Positions 42,219 through 50,972 are shown, counted from the first letter of the stretch. The stretch: DNA of 64,000 nt from Microbacterium sp. Leaf288 (GCF_001422925.1 NZ_LMNI01000013.1:124001-188000); one strand, 5' to 3'. The notes: generated by a model not told the origin, from the letters alone. Numbers and translations are program-made.

Positions 42219-43957
42219 GACGTTTCCTCGGAGGCTCGGCGCGTTTCGTCTCGCTCGTTCCTCGCTCGCTCAACGACCGGGAGTTCGGCAGCCTGCTCCG
42301 CAGCCTGCTGCTGCTGCTCCTGCTGCTCGACGCGCGAGCGGGGGCGGTCGTGCGGCGAGTGGGTGGGCTCCGTCTGCGGGTCGTAGATGATGGGGATCGC
42401 CTCGGTCACGGTCGCGGCCTGGTCGGCGACGAGCTCCGGCACGCCTCGTCCGTGGCCGTACTCGACCTGGCCCGGCGCGGAGCCGCCGACGATCCAGGTG
42501 TCCTTCGAGCCGCCGCCCTGGCTGGAGTTCACGACGAGCTGTCCCTCCGGGAGCGCCACGCGGGTCAGGCCGCCGGGGAGCACCCACACGTCCTCGCCGT
42601 CGTTGACCGCGAAGGGGCGGAGGTCGGCGTGACGGGGACGCATGCCGTCCTCGACGAGGGTGGGGATCGTCGACAGCATGACCACCGGCTGCGCGATCCA
42701 TCCGCGGGGGTCGGCGAGCAGGTTCTTGCGGAGCTTCTCGAGCTCGGCAGGCGAGGCATCGGGTCCCACGACCAGGCCCTTGCCGCCGGAGCCGTCGACC
42801 GGCTTCACGACGAGCTCGTCGAGGCGGTCGAGCACCTCCTCGAGCGCGTTCGGGTCTTCGAGGCGCCACGTGTCGACGTTCTTGAGGATGGGCTCCTCCG
42901 CCAGGTAGTAGCGGATGAGGTCGGGCACGTAGGTGTAGAGCAGCTTGTCGTCGGCGACGCCGTTGCCCACCGCGTTGGCGATCGTGACGTTGCCGAGACG
43001 CGCCGCGAGCATGAGCCCGGGGGCCCCGAGCATGGAGTCGGCGCGGAACTGCAGCGGGTCGAGGAAGTCGTCGTCGACGCGGCGGTAGATGACGTCGACG
43101 CGCTTGGGCCCGCGGGTCGTGCGCATGAAGACCTTGCCGCCGATGCACAGCAGGTCGCGGCCCTCGACGAGCTCGACGCCCATGAGCCGGGCCAGCAGCG
43201 TGTGCTCGAAGTAGGCGGAGTTGTAGACACCGGGGGTGAGCACGACGACGTTCGGGTCTTCGATGCCCGCAGGTGCGGAGGCGCGCAGCGCTGCGAGGAG
43301 CTTGTTCGGGTAGTCGCCGACGGGGCGCACCCGCATCGACACGAACAGCTCGGGCAGGGTCTGGGCCATGACCCGGCGGTTCGAGATGACGTAGCTGACG
43401 CCGGAGGGCACGCGCACGTTGTCTTCGAGCACGCGCATCTCGCCGTGCTCGTCGCGGATCAGGTCGATTCCCGACACCTGGATGCGCACGCCGTTGGCGG
43501 AGTGGATGCCGGCGGCCTGACGGTAGAAGTACTGCGAACTTGCGATGAGTCCGGCGGGCAGCACCTCGTCGCGGACGCAGAACTGGTGCCCGTACGCGTC
43601 GTCGAGGAACGCCTCGAGCGCGCGCACGCGCTGCTTGACGCCGGCCTCGATGCGCGACCACTCGTCGTACGTGATCACGCGCGGCACGGCGTCCAGCGGG
43701 AACGGCCGTTCCTCGCCGGCGAAGTCGAACGTCACGCCCTGCGCGAGGTACGAGCTCGCGAGGGAATCGGTGCGGCCGCGCAGCTCCTCCTGGGTCATCT
43801 GCGCGAGCGCCTGGTAGAGCTCTCGATAGGCCTCACGCGACTCGGCCGGCGCACCCGGGTGGGCCGGGCTCCCGAACATCTCGTCGAACGCGGGTACCCC
43901 CGAGGGCGTCTTGCGCGGCGCCAGCGTGGAGCCGTAGCCGTCGAACAGATCACCCAT
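42212..43957 (-). CDS. circularly permuted ATP-grasp protein (DUF404/DUF407)
   Basis: A 581-residue circularly permuted ATP-grasp type 2 protein. Family features are 'GVTFDFAGEERPFPLD', 'RIQVSGIDLIRDEHGE', 'VLEDNVRVPSGVSYV', the ATP-lysine stretch 'ELVVKPVDGSGGKGLVVG' and 'GGLTRVALPEG'. It is a predicted amide-bond-forming ligase. The last 60 residues are a Gln/Glu/Arg-rich, probably disordered tail not expected in the family core. Start at 43957. It opens the operon with alpha-E and the transglutaminase-like gene. Substrates are unknown. Confidence 0.9.
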   Translation of the reverse strand: MGDLFDGYGSTLAPRKTPSGVPAFDEMFGSPAHPGAPAESREAYRELYQALAQMTQEELRGRTDSLASSYLAQGVTFDFAGEERPFPLDAVPRVITYDEWSRIEAGVKQRVRALEAFLDDAYGHQFCVRDEVLPAGLIASSQYFYRQAAGIHSANGVRIQVSGIDLIRDEHGEMRVLEDNVRVPSGVSYVISNRRVMAQTLPELFVSMRVRPVGDYPNKLLAALRASAPAGIEDPNVVVLTPGVYNSAYFEHTLLARLMGVELVEGRDLLCIGGKVFMRTTRGPKRVDVIYRRVDDDFLDPLQFRADSMLGAPGLMLAARLGNVTIANAVGNGVADDKLLYTYVPDLIRYYLAEEPILKNVDTWRLEDPNALEEVLDRLDELVVKPVDGSGGKGLVVGPDASPAELEKLRKNLLADPRGWIAQPVVMLSTIPTLVEDGMRPRHADLRPFAVNDGEDVWVLPGGLTRVALPEGQLVVNSSQGGGSKDTWIVGGSAPGQVEYGHGRGVPELVADQAATVTEAIPIIYDPQTEPTHSPHDRPRSRVEQQEQQQQAAEQAAELPVVERARNERDETRRASEETSC

Positions 43958-44034
43958 GACATGAGCCTAATGCGGCCTTCGTTGCGCTCGTGTTTCCGAG
44001 CCGTTCTCCTGGTCCGCACAGGGCGGATCGGACG

Positions 44035-44047
44035 TATGCTCCCGCTA
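44035..44047 (+). promoter_or_regulatory. -10 box of a leaderless transcript
   Basis: TATGCT (44035-44040) ends six bases before the ATG at 44047, the same geometry as at the exporter gene. No ribosome site is present. No convincing -35 box is seen. Confidence 0.55.
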
Positions 44048-45684
44048 TGACACGTGAGGCGGATGCCTCCACCCGCGTCGCCGCGAAAGCCCCGGCGCTC
44101 TCCGGCGCGGCCGCGGGCGTGGCATCCGTCGTCCTCGGTGCCGGCATCGGCGAACTGATCGCGGCGACCGTCGCACCGTCCGCGAGCCCGTTCGCCGTCA
44201 TCGGCGGGACACTCATCGACCTCGCGCCGCCGTGGGCGAAGGATGCCGCGATCACGCTGTTCGGCACGGCCGACAAGCTCGCCTTGCTGATCGGCATCGC
44301 CGTGGTGCTGCTCGTCCTGGCGGCACTCGTGGGCGTGCTGGAGCTGCGACGGCCGTGGTACGGCGTCGTCGTGTTCGCCGCGCTCGGCGCGGGTGCCGCA
44401 CTGCTGGCGATGCTGCGGCCCGAGCCTGTGGCTCTGGCCTGGCTGCCCTCGCTGGCGGCGGGCTTGATCGCAGCGACCGCGCTCGCGCTGCTGACGCAGC
44501 TCGCGAGAGCGAGGACGGTCTCCCCACCCGCCGGTGACGACGCCGGCGCATCGCCGGACGCCGAGCCCTCCGTGCCGGACGGACCGGAGGGGGGTTCGCG
44601 CATGCCGGTCGCCACGACACGCCGCCGGTTCCTGGCCTGGACCGGTGCGGCCGCGGCCGCAGGCGTCCTCGCGGCGATCGCGGGGACGGCGCTGCAGGCG
44701 GGCGCGCGCACCGTCACCGCCGTGCGTCAGGCGCTGCGTCTTCCCGCGCCCGCAGTCGCGGCGCCCGCGGTGCCCGCCGGTGCGCAGCTGGACCTCACCG
44801 GCATGACGCCGGTCGTGACCCCGAACGCGAGCTTCTATCGCATCGACACCGCACTCGTCGTGCCGCAGGTGGACCCGAGCGATTGGAGCCTGCGGATCCA
44901 CGGGCTCGTGGAGAACGAGGTCGAGATCGGGTGGGACGAGCTGCTCGCCCTTCCTCTCGAGGAGAGCTGGACCACCCTCGCGTGCGTCTCGAACCCCGTC
45001 GGCGGCGACCTCATCGGCAACGCGAAGTGGCTCGGGTATCCGATCCGCCGGCTGCTCGAACGCGCCCGGCCGACGTCCGACGCCGACATGGTGCTGTCGC
45101 GCTCGATCGACGGCTTCACCGCGAGCACGCCGCTCGAGGTGCTGCAGGAGGAGGGCCGCAATGCGATCCTCGCGGTCGGGATGAACGACGAACCGCTGCC
45201 GGCGGAGCACGGCTTCCCGGTGCGCATGGTCGTCCCGGGGCTGTACGGCTACGTCTCGGCGACCAAGTGGGTCACCGAGCTCGAAGTGACGCGGTTCGAC
45301 AAGGCCACCGCGTACTGGACGACGCGCGGGTGGTCGGCGAAGGGACCGATCAAGCTGCAGTCACGCATCGACCTGCCGCGGAGTGGCCAGGGACTGAGCG
45401 CAGGCGACACCACCATCGCAGGTGTCGCCTGGCAGCAGCACGTGGGCATCGCGAAGGTCGAGGTGCAGGTCGACGGCGGGCCGTGGCGTGAGGCGACCCT
45501 CGCATCGGCGATCTCGGACGACACGTGGGTGCAGTGGTCGATCCCCTGGACGGCCGAGCGCGGGGCCCACGAGATCCGCTGCCGGGCGACCAATACCGCG
45601 GGCGAGCTGCAGACCGAGGCCGACGCGTGGCCCGCGCCCGACGGCGCGACGGGGTGGCAGCAGCTCAACGTCGACGTGAGCTGA
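44047..45684 (+). CDS. membrane-anchored molybdopterin oxidoreductase (sulfite-oxidase fold)
   Basis: A 545-residue protein. Residues 1-170 hold about four membrane segments, then a linker and a twin-arginine-like 'TRRRFLAWTGAAAAAG' that probably acts as a further membrane segment. The soluble domain is of the sulfite oxidase/YedY type; the molybdenum ligand is expected to be Cys313 in 'TLACVSNPVGG'. A dimerisation (Mo-co) domain with 'GVAWQQHVGIAKVEVQVDGG' ends the protein. It should act outside the membrane as a reductase or oxidase of small sulfur or nitrogen compounds or oxidised methionine; the substrate is not deducible. It is divergent from the ATP-grasp operon and appears leaderless. 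Confidence 0.88.
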   Translation: MTREADASTRVAAKAPALSGAAAGVASVVLGAGIGELIAATVAPSASPFAVIGGTLIDLAPPWAKDAAITLFGTADKLALLIGIAVVLLVLAALVGVLELRRPWYGVVVFAALGAGAALLAMLRPEPVALAWLPSLAAGLIAATALALLTQLARARTVSPPAGDDAGASPDAEPSVPDGPEGGSRMPVATTRRRFLAWTGAAAAAGVLAAIAGTALQAGARTVTAVRQALRLPAPAVAAPAVPAGAQLDLTGMTPVVTPNASFYRIDTALVVPQVDPSDWSLRIHGLVENEVEIGWDELLALPLEESWTTLACVSNPVGGDLIGNAKWLGYPIRRLLERARPTSDADMVLSRSIDGFTASTPLEVLQEEGRNAILAVGMNDEPLPAEHGFPVRMVVPGLYGYVSATKWVTELEVTRFDKATAYWTTRGWSAKGPIKLQSRIDLPRSGQGLSAGDTTIAGVAWQQHVGIAKVEVQVDGGPWREATLASAISDDTWVQWSIPWTAERGAHEIRCRATNTAGELQTEADAWPAPDGATGWQQLNVDVS

Positions 45685-45712
45685 GCCGCCGCAGAACCCC
45701 ACCGCGGGCGCC

Positions 45713-46939
45713 TCAGCCCGCGAGCACGAAGCGCAGCTGCTCGACCGCCCAGTCCAGCTCGGTCGCGCGCACGACGAGCGGCGGCGCGATGCGGATCGTC
45801 TGGCCATGGGTGTCCTTCGCGAGAACCCCGCGCCCGATGAGACGCTCGGCGATCTCGCGCCCGGTGCCGACCTCGGGGTCGATGTCGACGCCGGCCCAAA
45901 GGCCCGCGACGCGCACCGCGGTGACCCCGTGGCCGACGAGCTCCTGGAGCTTCGCCTCGAGGTGCTCGCCGAGGAGCTTCGCGCGGCCCTGGAATTCGCC
46001 GGTCTGCAGCATCTCGACCACTCGGAGCCCCACGGCCGCGGCCAGCGGGTTGCCGCCGAACGTCGAGCCGTGCTCGCCCGGGTGGATCACCCCGAGCACG
46101 TCGCGGTCGGCGACGACAGCCGAGAGCGGAAGGATGCCGCCGCCCAGCGCTTTGCCGAGGAGGTAGACGTCGGCAACGACGCCCTCGCGGTCGCACGCGA
46201 ACGTCTCCCCCACCCGGCCGAGGCCGGACTGGATCTCGTCGGCGATGAACAGCACCCCGCGGCGGGTGCAGATCTCACGCACCTTCTTGAGGTAGCCCTC
46301 GGGCGGGAGGATGACCCCCGCCTCGCCCTGGATCGGCTCGATGAGCACGGCCACCGTGTCGGCGGTGATCGCCGCGTCGATGACCGCGGCGTCGCCGAAC
46401 GGCACCGAGATGAAGCCGGGCGTGAACGGACCGAAGTCGGCGCGCGCCTGCGGGTCGTCACTGAACCCGACGATCGTCGTGGTGCGCCCGTGGAAGTTGC
46501 CGTGCGCGACGACGATCTTCGCGGCGTCCGCAGCGACGCCCTTCACGCGGTAGCCCCACGCGCGGGCCACCTTGATGCCGGTCTCGACCGCCTCGGCGCC
46601 GGTGTTCATCGGCAGCACGAGGTCTTTGCCGCACAACTCGGCGAGCGCCGCGGCGAAGGGCCCGAGACGGTCGTTGTGGTACGCGCGGCTGGTGAGCGTG
46701 AGGCGGTTCAGCTGCTCCTGCGCGGCGGCGAGGATCGCGGGATGCCCGTGCCCGAAGTTGAGGGCCGAGTAGGCCGAGAGCAGGTCGAGGTAGCGCTTGC
46801 CCTCGACATCCGTCACCCATGCTCCCTCGCCGCGCGAGATCACGACCGGGAGCGGGTGGTAGTTGTGGGCGACGTGCTCCTCTTCGGCGGCGATGATCTG
46901 GCTCATCGCGGCGTCGAGTGAGGTGGAGGCGGCGGTCAT
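45713..46939 (-). CDS. rocD: ornithine aminotransferase
   Basis: A 408-residue class III PLP aminotransferase of the ornithine:oxo-acid type. The PLP lysine is Lys263 in 'LLGKALGGG', Asp234 is in 'FIADEIQSGLGR', and 'MNTGAEAVETGIKVARAWGY' is a near-diagnostic ornithine-transaminase stretch. It makes glutamate-5-semialdehyde from ornithine. Start at 46939 after GAGGAG; an upstream ATG at 46990 was rejected. It follows the dimethylargininase gene by 23 bases. Its product is the substrate of the second half of the PutA protein encoded at the end of the window. Confidence 0.93.
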   Translation of the reverse strand: MTAASTSLDAAMSQIIAAEEEHVAHNYHPLPVVISRGEGAWVTDVEGKRYLDLLSAYSALNFGHGHPAILAAAQEQLNRLTLTSRAYHNDRLGPFAAALAELCGKDLVLPMNTGAEAVETGIKVARAWGYRVKGVAADAAKIVVAHGNFHGRTTTIVGFSDDPQARADFGPFTPGFISVPFGDAAVIDAAITADTVAVLIEPIQGEAGVILPPEGYLKKVREICTRRGVLFIADEIQSGLGRVGETFACDREGVVADVYLLGKALGGGILPLSAVVADRDVLGVIHPGEHGSTFGGNPLAAAVGLRVVEMLQTGEFQGRAKLLGEHLEAKLQELVGHGVTAVRVAGLWAGVDIDPEVGTGREIAERLIGRGVLAKDTHGQTIRIAPPLVVRATELDWAVEQLRFVLAG

Positions 46940-46962
46940 CAGGAACTCCTCTTTCGCGCGGG

Positions 46963-47847
46963 TCAGCGTCGCAGCTCGAGCGTGCAGCACTTGATGCCGC
47001 CGCCGCCGAGCAGCAGCTCGGACAGGTCGACGAGCACCGGGTTGTAGCCGCGCTCGCGCAGCTGAGCCTCGAAGCCCGTCGCACGCGGGGAGATGATCAC
47101 GTTCAGGCCGTCGCTGGCCGAGTTGAGGCCGAACACGGCGCCGTCGGCGTCGGCGACGCGGATCGCGTCGGGGTAGCGCTCGGCGAGGATCGCCTGGCTG
47201 CGCTCGTCGAAGGCGTGCTCGAGGTACGCGATGTTGGCCTTCTCGACGCCACCGGGGCCCTCGATCGGGTCGAGCACGGAGATCGCGGTGTCGAGGTGGT
47301 AGAACCGCGGGTCGACGAGGTTGAGGCTCACGACCTCCTTGCCGAACACGTCGGCGAGCTCGCGGTGGCTGTCGCCGGTCGAGCGGAAGCCGGTGCCCGC
47401 GAGGATCGTGTCGCCGACGAGCAGGAAGTCGCCCTCGCCCTCGTTGACCTCGACGGGCTCCGCGACCTCGAAGCCGTTGTCACGGAACCAGTCCATGAAC
47501 GCGGGCCCCTCGGGGACGCGCTCCTGGAAGCGGAACTTCGCGCCGTACGCGACGTTGTCGATGACGAACCCGCCGTTGGCCGTGTAGACCATGTCGGGAA
47601 GACCCTCGATGGGGTCGATGAGGTGCACCTCGTGGCCGAGCGCGAGGTACGTGTCGTAGAGGGCCTGCCACTGGCGCACCGCGAGGGCGGTGTCGGTGGG
47701 GTTCGCCGGCTCCATCCACGGGTTGATCGTGTAGCTCACCGTGAAGTGCTCGGGGCGGCACATCAGGTAGCGGCGGATCTGCTGGATCCGGCCGGTGGCG
47801 GACCCGGTGACCGGGGCGGTGGCGGGCGCGGTGTTCTGCGTGGACAT
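46963..47847 (-). CDS. ddaH: dimethylargininase (DDAH) family amidinohydrolase
   Basis: A 294-residue guanidine-group-modifying enzyme. Active-site segments are 'NEGEGDFLLVGD', 'FYHLDTAIS' (His184) and the catalytic Cys288 in 'GGGIKCCTLELRR' near the C-terminus. Family members hydrolyse N-methylated arginines to citrulline, or act on arginine or ornithine-like compounds. Pairing with rocD suggests a route from a methylated or free guanidino amino acid to glutamate semialdehyde. The first 20 residues are Ala/Thr-rich and may not be part of the fold. Start at 47847. Confidence 0.87.
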   Translation of the reverse strand: MSTQNTAPATAPVTGSATGRIQQIRRYLMCRPEHFTVSYTINPWMEPANPTDTALAVRQWQALYDTYLALGHEVHLIDPIEGLPDMVYTANGGFVIDNVAYGAKFRFQERVPEGPAFMDWFRDNGFEVAEPVEVNEGEGDFLLVGDTILAGTGFRSTGDSHRELADVFGKEVVSLNLVDPRFYHLDTAISVLDPIEGPGGVEKANIAYLEHAFDERSQAILAERYPDAIRVADADGAVFGLNSASDGLNVIISPRATGFEAQLRERGYNPVLVDLSELLLGGGGIKCCTLELRR

Positions 47848-47975
47848 CTTGCTCCTGTAGAGGCGCGGCGGACGCTGTCCAGAGGCCCGGCGGAGCTGAG
47901 GAAGCCGTCAACCGGGCACGCCTCGTCCATTGTCTCACGGCCGCTGCGCACGGCCCGGAAATGCGGCCGCGGGCC

Positions 47976-48002
47976 CCCACGCCTCCTCGACTGGCGCGTG
48001 GG
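47976..48002 (-). terminator. terminator hairpin after the oxidoreductase gene
   Basis: Arms CCCACGC (47976-47982) and GCGTGGG (47996-48002), extended outward by GGGCC/GGCCC with a two-base bulge. It lies just after the oxidoreductase stop. The rest of the 170-base gap upstream of ddaH shows no clear promoter. Confidence 0.5.
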
Positions 48003-48017
48003 CCCCGCTGCACCCCG

Positions 48018-49064
48018 TCACTCCGCGAGGACAACCACCTTGCCCGCCACGTGGCCGTCGGCAACGCGTGCCAGCGCGGCGTCCGCCTCGGCGAACGGGT
48101 AGCGCCGCTCGATGACGGGACTCAGCCTCCCGGCCGCGGCGAGCGCGAGCAGCTCGGCGAGCACGTCGGGCTTGGCGACCGCGGCGAGCGGGCGCAGCGG
48201 GCGCTTCGAGCCGATCGAGCGCAGTGCGGCGGCGGCGATGCGCCCGATCGGCCCGAGCACGCGACCGCCCTCGCCGGAGACGAGCACGACCCGGCCTCCG
48301 TCGCGCACGAGCCGCTGCAGGTCCCGCTGGGAAGCGGTGCCGGCGATGTCGATGACGGCGTCGAACCGCCCCTCTCCGAGCTCGGCCGACCCCGGCTGCA
48401 CGTGCCGGTAGTCGAACGTGTGCGACGCGCCCAGTCCCTCGACGAGCGTGAGGTTGCGCTGTCCGCACAGCGCCCACACCTCCGCGCCGCGACCGGCGGC
48501 GAGCTGCACCGCGAAGGTGCCGACGCCACCCGAGGCGCCGATCACGAGCACCCGCTGCGGCGCCGCGCCCGGGGGCGCGGCATCCGTGACGGCACCGAGC
48601 TGCAGCGCCTGCCAGGCCGTGCCACCGGCGACCGGCAGGCTTGCGGCGACCGCGGCGTCGAGCTCGGCGGGGCGTCGCACCAGCCGCCCGACCGGCGCGA
48701 CGGCGAAGCGTGCGAGGCCGCCGCCGGCGGGAAGCTCGCCGACGACCTCGTCTCCGACGGCGAGCTCCGTCACGCCGTCACCGATCCCGACGACGGTGGC
48801 GGCGGCATCCATCCCCCTCACCGCCTGGCGTGGGCGGCGCACGCCGAACGCGAGCCTCACGAGCAGAGGCTCCCCGCGCATGACGCGGATGTCGCCGTTG
48901 TTGAGGCCCGTCGCGCGCAGGCGCAGGAGCACCTCGCCGCGGCGCGGCGCCGGCACGTCGATGTTCTCGAGCGCGACGACATCGGCCCCGCCGTAGCGAT
49001 GCTGCGTCCACGCGGGCATGGAGTCGGTGCGCAGGGCTGCGGGCCCGCGGAGCGGCTTCGTCAT
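48018..49064 (-). CDS. zinc-less MDR-family NAD(P)-dependent oxidoreductase
   Basis: A 348-residue medium-chain dehydrogenase/reductase of the quinone-oxidoreductase branch. The GroES-like N-domain shows 'PRRGEVLLRLRATGLNNGDI', and the Rossmann domain has 'VLVIGASGGVGTFAVQLA'. Catalytic-zinc ligands of true alcohol dehydrogenases are not evident. It likely reduces enones or quinones; the substrate is unknown. Start at 49064 with GGAGG six bases upstream. It begins one base after the stop of the XRE regulator gene and is probably its cotranscribed neighbour. Confidence 0.9.
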   Translation of the reverse strand: MTKPLRGPAALRTDSMPAWTQHRYGGADVVALENIDVPAPRRGEVLLRLRATGLNNGDIRVMRGEPLLVRLAFGVRRPRQAVRGMDAAATVVGIGDGVTELAVGDEVVGELPAGGGLARFAVAPVGRLVRRPAELDAAVAASLPVAGGTAWQALQLGAVTDAAPPGAAPQRVLVIGASGGVGTFAVQLAAGRGAEVWALCGQRNLTLVEGLGASHTFDYRHVQPGSAELGEGRFDAVIDIAGTASQRDLQRLVRDGGRVVLVSGEGGRVLGPIGRIAAAALRSIGSKRPLRPLAAVAKPDVLAELLALAAAGRLSPVIERRYPFAEADAALARVADGHVAGKVVVLAE

Positions 49065-49065
49065 G

Positions 49066-49281
49066 TCATTCCTCCGGGTAGTCGAAGAGGTCGTCGAGTC
49101 CGACGCCGAAGGCGCGGGCGAGCTGGAAGGCGAGTTCGAGGGTCGGCGAGTACCGGCCCTGCTCGATGGCGATGAGGGTCTGCCGGGTGACACCCACCCG
49201 GCGCGCGAGCTCTGCCTGGGTGATCCCCGCGGCCTCGCGTACGGCGCGGATGGTGTTGGTGACCTTGGTGGGCTTGACCAT
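49066..49281 (-). CDS. small XRE-family transcriptional regulator
   Basis: A 71-residue helix-turn-helix protein made of one Cro/CI-type domain: 'IRAVREAAGITQAELARRVG', then the recognition-helix region 'VTRQTLIAIEQGRYSPTLEL'. The ending 'GLDDLFDY' is typical of the YgzD-like group of tiny regulators that accompany a small membrane protein. It overlaps the membrane-protein gene by one base. The two GTAAAG operators in front of that gene are its likely autoregulatory sites. Confidence 0.92.
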   Translation of the reverse strand: MVKPTKVTNTIRAVREAAGITQAELARRVGVTRQTLIAIEQGRYSPTLELAFQLARAFGVGLDDLFDYPEE

Positions 49282-49715
49282 CAGACGAGCCCGCGGCGGT
49301 AGGCGATGACGCTCGCGATGCCGCCGACGATCGAGGACAGCGCGAACCCGAAGAACATGGCGTTGGCGATCCAGAACCAGTCGGCCTCGAACGCGCACAG
49401 GATGATGACGCCGAGTCCCGCGATCACGAGGAAGGCCTGGCCGACGCGGGTCGACATGTGCGCGATGTCACGATCGCGCTGGTCGGACTTGCCCACGCCG
49501 TCGGGGTCGCGCATGCCGGCGAGCATCCCCCACACGATGCTCACCACGATCGCGCCGACGATGCTGGCGCCGATGATCCACAGCATGATCGGCACCCAGT
49601 CGACGTCGGTCAGCGGTCCTCCGTCGGCCTGCTGCAGCACGATCACGGCGTAGACGACCATGCCGATCGCACTGACGATGAGGCTCGCCCAGATGTTGCG
49701 CTCTTCGTAGACCAT
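49281..49715 (-). CDS. small four-TM membrane protein next to the XRE regulator
   Basis: A 144-residue membrane protein with about four hydrophobic segments (near residues 10-28, 40-62, 88-106 and 112-135). No enzymatic motif is seen. Proteins of this type pair with small XRE regulators in many actinobacteria and Firmicutes (DUF2178-like arrangement); their function is unknown. Start at 49715 behind GGGGAGG; the frame extends to 49844 but crosses the promoter, so the longer version was rejected. It is the first gene of the unit with xre and the oxidoreductase. Confidence 0.85.
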   Translation of the reverse strand: MVYEERNIWASLIVSAIGMVVYAVIVLQQADGGPLTDVDWVPIMLWIIGASIVGAIVVSIVWGMLAGMRDPDGVGKSDQRDRDIAHMSTRVGQAFLVIAGLGVIILCAFEADWFWIANAMFFGFALSSIVGGIASVIAYRRGLV

Positions 49716-49731
49716 GACCCCTCCCCGATGG

Positions 49732-49793
49732 TGTAAAGGATTCTTTACATCGAAGATAGGACCACCGTCGCGGGCTGTCAAGAATTCTTTACA
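49732..49793 (-). promoter_or_regulatory. promoter with two XRE-type operators
   Basis: On the minus strand TTGACA (plus 49776-49781) and TATCTT (plus 49753-49758) are 17 bases apart. TGTCAAGAATTCTTTACA (49776-49793) covers the -35 box and TGTAAAGGATTCTTTACA (49732-49749) covers the start region. Each is an 18-bp near-perfect dyad and they are spaced 44 bases apart (about four helical turns), so cooperative repression is likely. Confidence 0.8.
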
Positions 49794-49869
49794 TCCGATC
49801 GCGGTCGATCCGATCGATTGATACGGATGCCTCGACTCGGCCACAATGAGGGGCGCAACGCGGTGGACC

Positions 49870-49888
49870 TCCTACAACGTTGTAGGAT
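49870..49888 (+). promoter_or_regulatory. autoregulatory operator of the arabinan-region LacI gene
   Basis: TCCTACAACGTTGTAGGA (49870-49887) is a perfect 18-bp palindrome. It overlaps a likely -10 box TAGGAT (49883-49888). The CAACGTTG core recurs upstream of the arabinan operon at 58973-58980. Confidence 0.75.
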
Positions 49889-49928
49889 CTGATCACGTCG
49901 AGATCTCTCGACGAGGGGGGATGTGACG

Positions 49929-50945
49929 ATGGCCGCCACACTGCACGACGTCGCCCGTCTCGCCGGCGTGTCGATCAAGACGGTGTCGAACGTCATCAAC
50001 GACTACCCGCACATCCGCCCCACCACGAAGGAGCGGGTCGAGGCCGCCATCGCGGAGCTGGACTACACGCCCAACCTCACCGCACGCAGCCTCCGGTCCG
50101 GCCGCACCGGCTCGATCGCGCTGGCAGTGCCCGACCTGGCGCTCGCCTACTTCGCAGAGCTCGCCGCCGCCGTGATCGCCGCTGCCGAGGCATCCGGTCT
50201 CGTCGTCACGATCGAGCAGACCGGCAGCGGCGGCCGCCAGCGCGAGCTCGACCTGCTGGCCAGCCCCCGGCGCAAGATGAGCGACGGGCTCATCTTCAGT
50301 CCGCTCGAGATGAGCCAGTCCGACGTCGCGCACCTCGACGTCGACTACCCGCTCGTGCTGCTGGGCGAGCGCATCTTCGACGGCCCGACCGACCACCTCA
50401 CGATGCGCAACGTCGAGGCGGCCCGCGCGGCGACCGAGTACCTCATAGACTCCGGTCGCCGCCGTATCGCGATCGTCGGCGCCCACGAAGGAGAGCTCAT
50501 CGGCTCGGCCGCGCTGCGCCTGCAGGGATATCGCGAAGCGCTCGAGGCACGTGGCATCCCGTTCGACGGGCGGCTGATCGGTCCGTCGATCGAGTGGCAC
50601 CGCGCCAACGGCGCGCGCTCCATGCGCGAGATCATCCAGCGCGACGTGCGCTTCGACGCCGTGTTCGCCCTCAACGACACGCTCGCCTTCGGCGCGATGC
50701 GCGCCCTGCAGGAGGCGGGCCTGCGCGTGCCCGATGACGTCGCCGTGCTCGGCTTCGACGACATCGACGAGGCGCAGTACTCGATCCCCTCGCTCACGAC
50801 CGTCGATCCCGGCAGCGACTGGATCGCGCGCACGGCCGTCTCGACGCTCATCGAGCGCATGGGCGGCCTCGACGTCCCGCCGCGGCTGCTCCTCGCCGAC
50901 TTCGAGATCGTGCAGCGCGAGTCCGCGCCCGCCGTCCCCCGCTGA
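49929..50945 (+). CDS. LacI-family repressor of the arabinan operon
   Basis: A 338-residue LacI/GalR regulator with HTH 'TLHDVARLAGVSIKTVSNVIN', hinge 'TARSLRSGRTGSIALAV' and effector-domain markers 'YFAELAAAVIAAAEASG', 'ALNDTLAFGAM' and 'LGFDDIDEAQYS'. The ATG at 49929 lies eight bases after GAGGGGGG; an in-frame GTG at 49923 is too close to that site. It converges with the arabinan operon. The perfect palindrome in its own promoter and related sites before the importer indicate autoregulation and control of arabinan use, with arabinose or an arabino-oligosaccharide as probable inducer. Confidence 0.93.
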   Translation: MAATLHDVARLAGVSIKTVSNVINDYPHIRPTTKERVEAAIAELDYTPNLTARSLRSGRTGSIALAVPDLALAYFAELAAAVIAAAEASGLVVTIEQTGSGGRQRELDLLASPRRKMSDGLIFSPLEMSQSDVAHLDVDYPLVLLGERIFDGPTDHLTMRNVEAARAATEYLIDSGRRRIAIVGAHEGELIGSAALRLQGYREALEARGIPFDGRLIGPSIEWHRANGARSMREIIQRDVRFDAVFALNDTLAFGAMRALQEAGLRVPDDVAVLGFDDIDEAQYSIPSLTTVDPGSDWIARTAVSTLIERMGGLDVPPRLLLADFEIVQRESAPAVPR

Positions 50946-50972
50946 ACCCGGGGAACGCCGCGCAGAGTCCGC

